Made by a program: the position numbers and the translations under genes. The notes below the pieces were generated by a model. It made no database searches, was not told where the DNA came from, and saw nothing but the letters and a program-made list of their open reading frames with translations. Shown here in pieces: positions 6,488 through 13,196 of a stretch of 24,981 nt of DNA. Each line of letters starts with the position of its first letter. Within the stretch, counting starts at the first letter, position 1. The DNA comes from JALHSW01 sp038321755 (GTDB lineage Bacteria; Actinomycetota; Acidimicrobiia; IMCC26256; PALSA-555). The stretch covers positions 1-24,981 of the forward strand of contig JBBQFJ010000037.1 in the NCBI GenBank assembly GCA_038321755.1. The letters are read 5' to 3'.

Positions 6488-7348
6488 TCAGGCGACGATC
6501 ACGGGCGTTCCGGGAGGGAGGGATGACGCGAGCTGCGTGATCAGGTCGTTCGTGAGGCGCACGCAGCCGTGGCTCGCTGCACTCCCGATGCTCGCGGGAT
6601 CGTTGGTCCCGTGGATCGCGAGCCGCGCGTCGCCACCGCCGAAGTTGGTCAAGGTGTCCGAGTGGCCGTTCAGGGCCAGGATGAACGGGCCGTACCCGCC
6701 ACCGCTCGGGAGGACATCCGTCACGAAGTAGCGGCCTGGCGGAGTCGGGGACGAGGCAGCACCGATCGCGACAGGTGTGCGCAGGACGACGGTCGTGTCG
6801 TGCACCCACTCGAGCGATCGATCCCGCAGGCTCACGCGGAGCGCGTCGTGGCCGTCGCTCAGGTCGACGTCCTCGGCGCGGATCCACCCCACCGCGTTGT
6901 TCGGTCGAACCGGGACGAGCACCTGCAGCCAGGGATCGACCGGCGACCCGACGACGAGGAGCACGCGCGGAGTGCCGAACTCCGTGGTTGGTGCGATGTG
7001 GAGTGTGGGTTGCGCCGCCGACGGGTCGTGGTAGACGTCGAGCCCGTCACCGCGGACGTGCGCGGTCGTGGACGCCACGGTCGGAACCGGTGCTGCCGCC
7101 GTCGTCGGTGGCGATGTGACGATGGGCGCCGGCGCAGCATCGCTCGCCGACGCCGGTTGCCCGTCCGTGGCGACGGCCGACGCTGCCTCGGGCGCGGTCA
7201 CGATCGGAGTGACGTCGGCCATGGTGGACAGACCCGACGTCGTGCTCGCCGCCGAGGGTCCCACGAGTCCGGCCAGCCGGAGCGCGGGCACCGTCAGGAC
7301 GACGCCGAGGAGGAGGAGGGAGGTGCTTGCCCGCATTCGGACGATCAT
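6488..7348 (-). CDS. L,D-transpeptidase (YkuD domain), exported
   Basis: The enzyme makes 3-3 peptidoglycan cross-links or attaches proteins to the wall. The 286 residues comprise a membrane signal (about 9-30), an Ala/Thr/Pro-rich linker (31-95), an SH3-like domain (about 96-165, ending NNAVGWIRAEDV) and the YkuD catalytic domain (167-286). Catalytic features are intact: IHGTND at 245-250 and SHGCVRL at 259-265 with C262 as nucleophile. ATG 7348 was used; ATG 7336 is an alternative, and neither has a clear ribosome site. Being next to sigma/HtrA genes fits an envelope role, but no GGAACC-N16-CGTT was found before it. Confidence 0.9.
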   Translation of the reverse strand: MIVRMRASTSLLLLGVVLTVPALRLAGLVGPSAASTTSGLSTMADVTPIVTAPEAASAVATDGQPASASDAAPAPIVTSPPTTAAAPVPTVASTTAHVRGDGLDVYHDPSAAQPTLHIAPTTEFGTPRVLLVVGSPVDPWLQVLVPVRPNNAVGWIRAEDVDLSDGHDALRVSLRDRSLEWVHDTTVVLRTPVAIGAASSPTPPGRYFVTDVLPSGGGYGPFILALNGHSDTLTNFGGGDARLAIHGTNDPASIGSAASHGCVRLTNDLITQLASSLPPGTPVIVA

Positions 7349-7434
7349 CGCGTCCGGACGGCATCAGGACGGCGAGCGCCTGGTGACGGAGAGATGAACT
7401 TTCGGGGTGAGATCGAGAAGGTCAGGAAGGAGGT

Positions 7435-7713
7435 CTAGAAGCTGGTGCGCACGACTGTGGTGAGCCGGCGAGAGCGGAGGATCCTCCGCCGCTCTCGTTC
7501 GCTGCAGCCGCCCCAGACGCCGTGGTCGATGCGGTAGGTGAGCGCGTACTCGAGGCACTCGGACTTCACCGGGCACTCCGCGCAGACGCGGCGGGCGCGG
7601 TCCACGCCGACACCGTCGGACGGGAAGAACTCGCCGGCGGCAGCTTCGCGGCACAGGGCCTGCTGCATCCACGGCGGGGTGTGGTGGTCGGGGAGGGGCG
7701 CGTGATCATCCAT
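7435..7713 (-). CDS. WhiB-family regulator under a candidate ECF promoter
   Basis: A 92-residue Wbl protein with cluster ligands C21, C44, C47 and C53 (CAEC pair, then ECLEYAL), GVWGG at 65-69, an extra C70 and an Arg-rich end. The frame extends upstream, but ATG 7713 gives the normal family length and lies just after a minus-strand GGAACC-N16-CGTT element, so the upstream codons would be promoter. The implied leader is only a few bases, matching the lack of a ribosome site. It is divergent from htrA, suggesting joint induction. It differs enough from the 984-1280 WhiB to be a separate subtype. Confidence 0.9.
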   Translation of the reverse strand: MDDHAPLPDHHTPPWMQQALCREAAAGEFFPSDGVGVDRARRVCAECPVKSECLEYALTYRIDHGVWGGCSERERRRILRSRRLTTVVRTSF

Positions 7714-7726
7714 GCTTGCAGGGTTC

Positions 7727-7752
7727 AACGTCACCTCGAGCCGCTCGGTTCC
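7727..7752 (-). promoter_or_regulatory. ECF-type promoter of the second whiB (GGAACC-N16-CGTT)
   Basis: On the minus strand GGAACC (7752-7747) and CGTT (7730-7727) are spaced by exactly 16 bases, the same as before the sigma gene and htrA. The whiB ATG at 7713 begins 13 bases after the CGTT. Confidence 0.55.
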
Positions 7753-7800
7753 CGAGAATCGATCTGGACGTGCTTCCCAGGTCGCGTTCAGATGATTCAC

Positions 7801-7834
7801 AGGTTCCTGGTGCAACCTGGACTTCATGGAACCT
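7801..7834. promoter_or_regulatory. Inverted repeat overlapping the htrA -35 element
   Basis: AGGTTCC (7801-7807) and GGAACCT (7828-7834) are perfect 7-base reverse complements with a 20-base spacer. The right arm contains the GGAACC of the htrA promoter, so the left arm is a GGAACC facing the other way, but without a CGTT at the proper distance. Confidence 0.4.
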
Positions 7835-7853
7835 TCCCTCTGGCGTCGGCGTT
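7828..7853 (+). promoter_or_regulatory. ECF-type promoter of htrA (GGAACC-N16-CGTT)
   Basis: GGAACC at 7828-7833 and CGTT at 7850-7853 are separated by 16 bases. Initiation near 7860 would give a leader of about 75 bases before the htrA GTG at 7936. The CGTT lies inside a perfect inverted repeat. Confidence 0.6.
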
Positions 7854-7873
7854 CACCTTCAGAGAACGCCGAC
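7845..7873. promoter_or_regulatory. Perfect 10-base inverted repeat over the htrA -10 region
   Basis: GTCGGCGTTC (7845-7854) and GAACGCCGAC (7864-7873) are exact reverse complements with a 9-base spacer. Because the left arm covers the predicted -10 and only the right arm would be transcribed, a protein operator is more likely than an RNA hairpin. The binding protein is unknown. Confidence 0.45.
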
Positions 7874-7935
7874 CGCGAGGTTCCGTTTCACCTGCCACCC
7901 TGCGGCCCACGCCCCCCACACCCCCAGGAGTCCTC

Positions 7936-9189
7936 GTGACCGATCTGACCCCGCCCGCCGACCTCCCCGACGGCGAGGCGAACGAGCCGGTGTTGCCGCC
8001 CTCGACGCAGGCGAGCCCTCCCATGAGCCCGATGAGTCCGCCCCCCGCCACGCCGCCGCAGTCCGCGGTCGCGCCATGGCCCCCGGCGACGCCGCGGACG
8101 CGGAAGAGCTCGGGCCTCCGCTCCACGCTCACCGGCGCGCTGGTCGGTGGCCTCGTCGGCGCGCTCGCCGCGGGTGGCCTCGTCCTGGCGTTCGCGGACG
8201 GTGGTAGCACGACCACCATCGTGCAGCCGTCGTCGAGCAAGGCCGTGGTCACCCGACCGTCGACCGAGATCAGCAGGGCCGGCAACGTCGCCGAGATCAT
8301 CGCGAAGGACGAGCCCGCGATCGTCGCGATCACGACCGGCGGAGGCCCGGGCAGCGGTGATGGTGGCGCCGGCACCGGCTTCGTCATCACCCAGGACGGC
8401 TACATCGTCACGAACAATCACGTGGCCGAGGGTGCGACGAAGATCCAGGTCGCGTTCAACGACGGATCGGTTGCCGGCGCCAAGACGATCGGCACGGACC
8501 CGACGAACGACCTCGCGGTGCTGAAGGTCGATCGCACCGGCTTGCCCGCGGTCGAGCTCGGTGACTCCGATGCTTCCCAAGTCGGCGACGAGGTCGTCGC
8601 GATCGGCAACGCCCTCGCCCTCGAAGGTGGGTTGAGCGTCACCCGGGGGATCATCTCGGGGACCGACCGCACCGTCGACACCGACGCGGGCTCCTCGTTG
8701 GTCGGGATGCTCCAGACCGACGCGGCGATCAATCCCGGCAACTCGGGTGGTCCCCTGCTGAACTCGCAGGGTCAGGTGATCGGCATCAACACGGCGATCG
8801 CCAACCCGGCATCGGCGCAGAACGTCGGCTTCGCGATCCCGATCTCGAAGGCGAAGCCCATCATCGAGGACCTGCGCCTCGGTCGTGCAGCCGCGTTCCT
8901 CGGCGTGTCCACCCAGAACGTGACACCCGCCGTCGCCCGCGAGCTGGACCTGAAGGTCGAGCAGGGCGCTTACGTCGTGCAGGTCACGGCCGACGCGCCG
9001 GCCAAGGACGCCGGGGTCCGGGAGGGCGACGTGATCGTCGAGATCGCCGGCAAGCCCATCCAGGACTCCGCCGACGTGCAGACGATCGTGCGGGAGCACC
9101 GTCCCGGCGACAAGGTCACCGTCGTCGTGAATCGCAAGGGCGAGCAGCAGTCTCTCGACGCGACGCTCACCGAGCGCCCGGCGAAGTGA
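7936..9189 (+). CDS. HtrA/DegP-type membrane serine protease with PDZ domain
   Basis: The 417-residue envelope quality-control protease has a Pro/Ser-rich cytoplasmic region (1-60), one membrane helix (about 64-86), a trypsin-like domain (about 115-315) and a single PDZ domain (about 322-415). The catalytic triad is intact: H162 in TNNHVAEG, D192 in TNDLAVLKV and S270 in NPGNSGGPLL. GTG 7936 was chosen because CAGGAG lies five bases upstream and because earlier codons cover promoter and the divergent whiB. Its predicted promoter matches that of the ECF operon 4 kb away; in mycobacteria htrA sits directly inside the sigE locus. Confidence 0.93.
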   Translation: MTDLTPPADLPDGEANEPVLPPSTQASPPMSPMSPPPATPPQSAVAPWPPATPRTRKSSGLRSTLTGALVGGLVGALAAGGLVLAFADGGSTTTIVQPSSSKAVVTRPSTEISRAGNVAEIIAKDEPAIVAITTGGGPGSGDGGAGTGFVITQDGYIVTNNHVAEGATKIQVAFNDGSVAGAKTIGTDPTNDLAVLKVDRTGLPAVELGDSDASQVGDEVVAIGNALALEGGLSVTRGIISGTDRTVDTDAGSSLVGMLQTDAAINPGNSGGPLLNSQGQVIGINTAIANPASAQNVGFAIPISKAKPIIEDLRLGRAAAFLGVSTQNVTPAVARELDLKVEQGAYVVQVTADAPAKDAGVREGDVIVEIAGKPIQDSADVQTIVREHRPGDKVTVVVNRKGEQQSLDATLTERPAK

Positions 9190-9194
9190 GCTGA

Positions 9195-10676
9195 TCAGGC
9201 CGACGCGGCGGGGGCGCCCGGGGTCAGGATCGTTCGAGCGTGCTCCTCGGGCGAACGGCCCAGCGGGCGCGTCGTCACGTCGTGGACCACGTCGTACGCC
9301 GCGGGGTCGAGGAAGCGTCCGAGCGCGGCCGTCCGGAACCGGCGGTGGTCGAGCGGGCGTCCTTCGATCCGACCGCTCGTCACGATGACGTCGAGGTCAC
9401 ATCGCTGCTCGAGGTGACGCACGAGCTCTTGGGTGAACGTCGCGTCGTCGGAGCCGTCGGGTTCGAGGGGCCCGATCAGCGCAACGCGCATCCGCGGCTC
9501 CCGGTTGCCCCAGCCTGAGGAATCGGCTGCCAGCGTGCGGTACGCGCCCGCCGCCCGCTGCGCGACTGCATCCCAGGTGTGGAGACGAGCTGCCGCGCGC
9601 GCGACGTCCAGCAGGTGATCGCGGTGATCGTCGTCGTGCAGCGCACGATCGATCGCGTCGGCGATCGAGTCCGGGTCGAGGGGTGAGAACATCGCGGCTC
9701 GATCTCGGAGCACCTCAGGGATCGCCGAGGCGTCGGAGGTGATCGTCGGGCAGTCGCAGCTCGCTGCCTCGAGCGCGGCGAGACCGAAGCCTTCGCACAA
9801 CGAGGGGAAGACGAACAGGCGCGCTCGCTGGTAGCAGGCAACGAGGAGCTCGTCCTCGACGGTGCCGGTGACGACGATCTCGTCCGGAGCACAGCCGAGC
9901 GACGCCCCGAGCTCGTGCACGGACTCCACGACCCCGTCACCGAACGGGCCCGCGCACACGAGCTGAAAGCTCGCGCGCACTTCGTGGTCGAGTCGGGACC
10001 ACGCGATCACGAGGCGCTCGAGGTTCTTGCGCGGATCGTCTCCCGTCGCCGCGAGCACGAAGGGTCGCGTGATCGCCGGGAGGTCGCGCGCGATCCGCCC
10101 GGCGCTGTCGTCGTGGGGCAGCTCGGGCCGGAAGATCGCTGACGCAGCGGCGCCGACGACTGCGACGTGGTCGCCGGCCACGTCCAAGCGGTCGATCACG
10201 GTGCTCCGGACGTCCTCAGAGATCGTGAGGAGCAGGTCCGCCTGGGCGAGGAGCATGAGCCGGCGCTCGTAGCGGCGCCGAACGCGACGATCTGCGAGGT
10301 AGATCTCGGGCATCTCGAGCGGGATCAGGTCGAACACGGTCGCGATGAGCGGGAGTCCGGCGGACGCCACGATCGGCGGGAGGAGTGCATCGATGGGTCG
10401 GACGTCCTCGAAGGGTGACGCAACGTGATACGCGATCGGTCCGTCCCGGAGGCACGCGCGCAGCGCCGCGGCGGTGGTGGTCGTGGTCGGGAGCCGGGGC
10501 ACGTCTGCGCCCGGACGTGCCGGCGGCGCGGGTCGTGCGGGGTTGATCCCCAGACCCGCCAGGAGATCGGGGTGGTGGCGGACGAGCGCCGCGGCGTACC
10601 CGTCGACCCAACGAGTGAGACCGCGTTGCGCGGCGAGGGGATGTTGGGTGGCCTGCACGTCGAGGTAGACGCGCAC
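9195..10676 (-). CDS. GT4-family glycosyltransferase with half of a second GT4 domain
   Basis: A 493-residue cytoplasmic glycosyltransferase. A GT-B fold fills about residues 1-385: N-terminal VRVYLDVQATQ, then the donor-binding half with ATGDDPRKNLERL and, after EGFGLAALEAASCDCPTI, the E-x7-E region. After residue 390 a new start-like stretch, MRVALIGPLEPDGSDDATF, opens a second Rossmann half-domain (about 100 residues) that ends after DVVHDV, so the second enzyme lacks its donor half. GTG 10676 follows the upstream coiled-coil stop by five bases, indicating an operon. It ends five bases from the htrA stop. Sugar donor and acceptor are unknown. Confidence 0.85.
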   Translation of the reverse strand: MRVYLDVQATQHPLAAQRGLTRWVDGYAAALVRHHPDLLAGLGINPARPAPPARPGADVPRLPTTTTTAAALRACLRDGPIAYHVASPFEDVRPIDALLPPIVASAGLPLIATVFDLIPLEMPEIYLADRRVRRRYERRLMLLAQADLLLTISEDVRSTVIDRLDVAGDHVAVVGAAASAIFRPELPHDDSAGRIARDLPAITRPFVLAATGDDPRKNLERLVIAWSRLDHEVRASFQLVCAGPFGDGVVESVHELGASLGCAPDEIVVTGTVEDELLVACYQRARLFVFPSLCEGFGLAALEAASCDCPTITSDASAIPEVLRDRAAMFSPLDPDSIADAIDRALHDDDHRDHLLDVARAAARLHTWDAVAQRAAGAYRTLAADSSGWGNREPRMRVALIGPLEPDGSDDATFTQELVRHLEQRCDLDVIVTSGRIEGRPLDHRRFRTAALGRFLDPAAYDVVHDVTTRPLGRSPEEHARTILTPGAPAASA

Positions 10677-10681
10677 GCCGC

Positions 10682-10963
10682 TCAGCCTTCCGGTTTCGCC
10701 GCAGCGTCGGCCGCGGTGAACCGGTCGAGGACTCCGAGGGCCTCCTCGACCCGAAGCTCGAAGCGTGCGGCGAGTCGGGTCAGCCCGAAGCCGAGCTCGG
10801 AGAGCGCATCCGCGTCGGCGATCACGTCCTGCCGCGTTGCGTCGCCGTCGACGATGAGCTGTCCGAGCAGCTCTTCGAGGTGTGCGAGTCGACGGTCGAT
10901 CGCGTCGAGGCGAGCCTCGAGCGCTCGTGCTTCGAGGTCGCGGGCGTCCAGCTGCGAGGCCAT
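10682..10963 (-). CDS. Small coiled-coil protein
   Basis: A 93-residue, strongly charged, mostly helical protein without cysteine or membrane segment. Residues 5-40 have heptad spacing (LEARALEARLDAIDRRL, then LEELLGQL). LSELGFGLTRLAARF near 55-69 closely resembles a stretch of the left-edge gene at 2-595, so the two share a family. It precedes the glycosyltransferase by five bases and diverges from a methyltransferase, suggesting a surface-glycan setting, perhaps as a scaffold or a shortened copy of a larger protein. GGAGGAG lies 15 bases before the ATG. Function unknown. Confidence 0.7.
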   Translation of the reverse strand: MASQLDARDLEARALEARLDAIDRRLAHLEELLGQLIVDGDATRQDVIADADALSELGFGLTRLAARFELRVEEALGVLDRFTAADAAAKPEG

Positions 10964-11100
10964 GTCCTGGTTCTACTCCTCCCCATCGGTCGGGGGCGCA
11001 GCCGCGCTCCTGGCCGCTCGAATGGTTTGTCCCGGCTGCCACCGGTTGGACACCGTGTGTTCACCTGTCGGCAACTACCTCGTCCGTACTGTCCGGGGTG

Positions 11101-11952
11101 ATGGCGACCACGGTGCTCCCCTACAGCAAGGTCTGCGCCGTCGAGGACTTCGAACGTGAGGAGCTCACCGCCTCGATGCACGCCATGCACCCCGGTGCTG
11201 CGCTGCGGTTCGGTCCCGACTGGCCCCGGGGGAGGGAGCACCGAAAGTCCTGGGAGATCGCCATGGCGCTCCGGTCCCTGTACGACCTCGGTGCGGTGCG
11301 GTCCGATGCCGAGATCCTCGGCGTGGGTGCGGGGCGTGAGGCCACCACGTTCTGGCTCACCCGCGACGTCCGGCGGGTCTTCGCCACCGACCTCTACCTC
11401 ACGCCGGGTGCGTGGGAGACGACGGCCGACCTCGCGATGCTGATCGATCCCCGGGCGGCCAAGGAACAGACTGCCTTCGAATGGCGACCGGACCGACTCG
11501 TCGTGCAGCACATGGACGCTCGCGGCCTGAGGTTCGAGGACGCCAGCTTCTCCGGGATCTTCTCGTCGAGCTCGATCGAGCACTTCGGATCGCTGGAGGA
11601 CATCGCGCAGGCGGCATCCGAGATGTGTCGGGTGCTCGCGCCGGGTGGAATCGCCTCGATCTCGACCGAGCTCCGGATGAACGGTCCTGCCCTCGAGCTT
11701 CCCGGGCTGTACCTGTTCGACGTTCCGACCCTGCTGAGTTGCGTGGTCGAAGGCCGCGAATGGGATCTCGTCGAGCCGTTCGTCACCGAGACCTCGGTCG
11801 AGACGATCGCGGCCCCGATCGACCTCCCCGACTTCGTCGCCGGGCGGACCGCGCAAGCACCAGATGCCCGCCACGTGGCGCTGCATCAGGACGGTGCCGT
11901 GTGGACGAGCGTGCACCTGGCGCTTCGAAAGCATGCTCGCGGCACCAGGTAG
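11101..11952 (+). CDS. Class I SAM-dependent methyltransferase
   Basis: A 283-residue cytosolic methyltransferase. Motif I is EILGVGAGRE (71-80), the acidic end of strand 2 is in FATDLY (94-99), and SSSIEHFGSLEDIAQAA with CRVLAPGG form the motif IV/V part typical of Methyltransf_11-type enzymes. The substrate is unknown; divergence from glycosyltransferase genes suggests a glycan or its lipid carrier. ATG 11101 has no good ribosome site, while a TACTGT at 11087-11092 could place the transcript start on the ATG, so leaderless translation is plausible. GTG 11098 is an alternative. Confidence 0.85.
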   Translation: MATTVLPYSKVCAVEDFEREELTASMHAMHPGAALRFGPDWPRGREHRKSWEIAMALRSLYDLGAVRSDAEILGVGAGREATTFWLTRDVRRVFATDLYLTPGAWETTADLAMLIDPRAAKEQTAFEWRPDRLVVQHMDARGLRFEDASFSGIFSSSSIEHFGSLEDIAQAASEMCRVLAPGGIASISTELRMNGPALELPGLYLFDVPTLLSCVVEGREWDLVEPFVTETSVETIAAPIDLPDFVAGRTAQAPDARHVALHQDGAVWTSVHLALRKHARGTR

Positions 11953-11961
11953 GCTCGAGGC

Positions 11962-12231
11962 ATGGCGATGACCGAGGAACACGTCGAGCAGCTCCCACCC
12001 CAGGGGCACGTCAAGGTCATCTACCTCGGTCCGACGTCTCCCCACTGGGAGGTGGCCGGCGTGTTCGGTGACGGCCGATTGATCGACGGCTTCCGTCAGC
12101 GTGCCCTCGCTCGTCTGCAGCTCCTGCCGCCGCACGATCCGCAGTTCCGTCGCAACCGTGAGCGGGTCAACCGTGACGCCGAGCGAGAGCGCCTGATCCT
12201 CGAGTGGGACCTCGGGTACCCCGAAGACTGA
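11962..12231 (+). CDS. Small hypothetical protein
   Basis: An 89-residue protein I do not recognise. It has no cysteine or membrane segment. The N-terminal half looks like a small beta-sheet (VKVIYLGPTSPHWEV), the middle is helical (FRQRALARLQLLPP), followed by an Arg/Glu-rich helix and an acidic end (LGYPED). It begins 9 bases after the methyltransferase stop and may share its transcript. ATG 11968 is an alternative start. Coding character is steady through the frame, and a hairpin follows the stop. Confidence 0.75.
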   Translation: MAMTEEHVEQLPPQGHVKVIYLGPTSPHWEVAGVFGDGRLIDGFRQRALARLQLLPPHDPQFRRNRERVNRDAERERLILEWDLGYPED

Positions 12232-12233
12232 GC

Positions 12234-12251
12234 GCTCGGCGTCACCCGAGC
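12234..12251. terminator. Hairpin between convergent genes
   Basis: GCTCGG and CCGAGC form a perfect 6-base stem with loop CGTCAC, two bases after the small hypothetical gene and eight bases before the end of phoU. No T-run follows, so terminator activity is only possible. Confidence 0.35.
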
Positions 12252-12259
12252 CGGCCCGA

Positions 12260-12967
12260 TCAGGATTCGGCGGCTGCGTTGCGCTCCGGGTCCGAGTACG
12301 ACCCGGTCGCCATGAAGATGACGCGCTCGGCGATGTTCACCGCGTGATCCGCGATTCGTTCGTAGTGGCGTCCGACGAGCGCGAGCTGCACCGACTCGAG
12401 GAGTCGGCTCTCGTCGGTCGAGCCCTCACGGGTGAGGATGTGGCGGAAGAGGCTCTTCGTCAGGTCGTCCATCACGAGGTCCATGTCCCAGAGCGCGGAG
12501 GCCCGGGACGGGTCCGCGTCGGCGAAGGCATCGATGGAGAGGCGCGTCTCGTTCGCGGCCTGCTCACCCATGCGCGTGATGATGCCGCGAAGCTTCGGGT
12601 CGATGGAGTGGGGGTAGAGCTGGCGGATCGACTTCACCACGCTCTTCATGAGGTCACCGCTGCGCTCGAGCTCGTGGGCGATGCGCAGGACGGCAAGTAC
12701 CACACGAAGGTCCGACGCCATCGGCTGCTGACGGGCGAGCAGCAAGAAGCACTGGTCCTCGATGGAATAGGCGAGCCTGTCGATCTCCGCATCGTCGGTG
12801 ACGACCTTTTCGGCCGTCGCGAGGTCGCCGCCGAGCAGGGCCTGCGTCCCGGCGCCGATCGCCTCCGTGACCAGGGCTGCCAGCCGGATCACGTCGATGC
12901 GGAGGTCGTTCAGCGCTTCGTGGAAGCTCTTGCGGGCCTCGTTCTCCACTTCCGGAGTGGTGCTCAC
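12260..12967 (-). CDS. phoU: Phosphate signalling protein PhoU
   Basis: PhoU links the Pst transporter to the phosphate-sensing kinase and dampens the response when phosphate is plentiful. The 235-residue protein is all helical, with two three-helix repeats, each carrying a metal-binding E/D-rich helix: HELERSGDLMKSV near 110-122 and YERIADHAVNIAERV near 205-220. GTG 12967 was chosen because AGGTGGAG lies four bases upstream and because the family N-terminus fits; the frame extends 39 codons further without similarity. It is divergent from pstS, sharing the repeat-containing control region, rather than at the end of the pst operon as in E. coli. Confidence 0.92.
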   Translation of the reverse strand: MSTTPEVENEARKSFHEALNDLRIDVIRLAALVTEAIGAGTQALLGGDLATAEKVVTDDAEIDRLAYSIEDQCFLLLARQQPMASDLRVVLAVLRIAHELERSGDLMKSVVKSIRQLYPHSIDPKLRGIITRMGEQAANETRLSIDAFADADPSRASALWDMDLVMDDLTKSLFRHILTREGSTDESRLLESVQLALVGRHYERIADHAVNIAERVIFMATGSYSDPERNAAAES

Positions 12968-13085
12968 CGTCTCCACCTCACTGTTGCGCGCTCGGAGCTG
13001 CTTGAGCTTCGGGGTTGCTCGGATGCCGGTCATCATTGTCGCGCTCGCCCGAACCCGGTGCGCTGCCCTCACCGCCGCACCCATC

Positions 13086-13140
13086 GTTCATTTCTCGTTC
13101 ATGTCGATGACATCTGCCGGCTGCGATGGGTCCATTTGTC
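13086..13140 (+). promoter_or_regulatory. Candidate PHO/RegX3 box before pstS and phoU
   Basis: GTTCAT occurs at 13086 and 13097, exactly 11 bases apart, followed by a degenerate unit at 13108 (TGACAT) and another match, GTCCAT, at 13130, still in the 11-base register. This is the unit length of PhoP boxes in Streptomyces. A -10-like TATGGT lies at 13146-13151, ten bases after the last matching core, so a regulator here could take the place of a -35 element for pstS. Regulation of phoU from the same site is possible. Confidence 0.55.
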
Positions 13141-13196
13141 ATCCGTATGGTGCACACGCGTTGCATGGATTTCACATCACAGGAGGCATCACCCAT

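Noticed and set aside
7888..9099. A 403-codon minus-strand open frame
   Set aside because: It is antisense to htrA, whose catalytic triad and PDZ domain are clear on the plus strand.
11048..11069. GGACACC and GTTCACC in an 11-base step before the methyltransferase
   Set aside because: Only one unit is a good match (the other is 5 of 7), so it is too weak to list as a PHO box.
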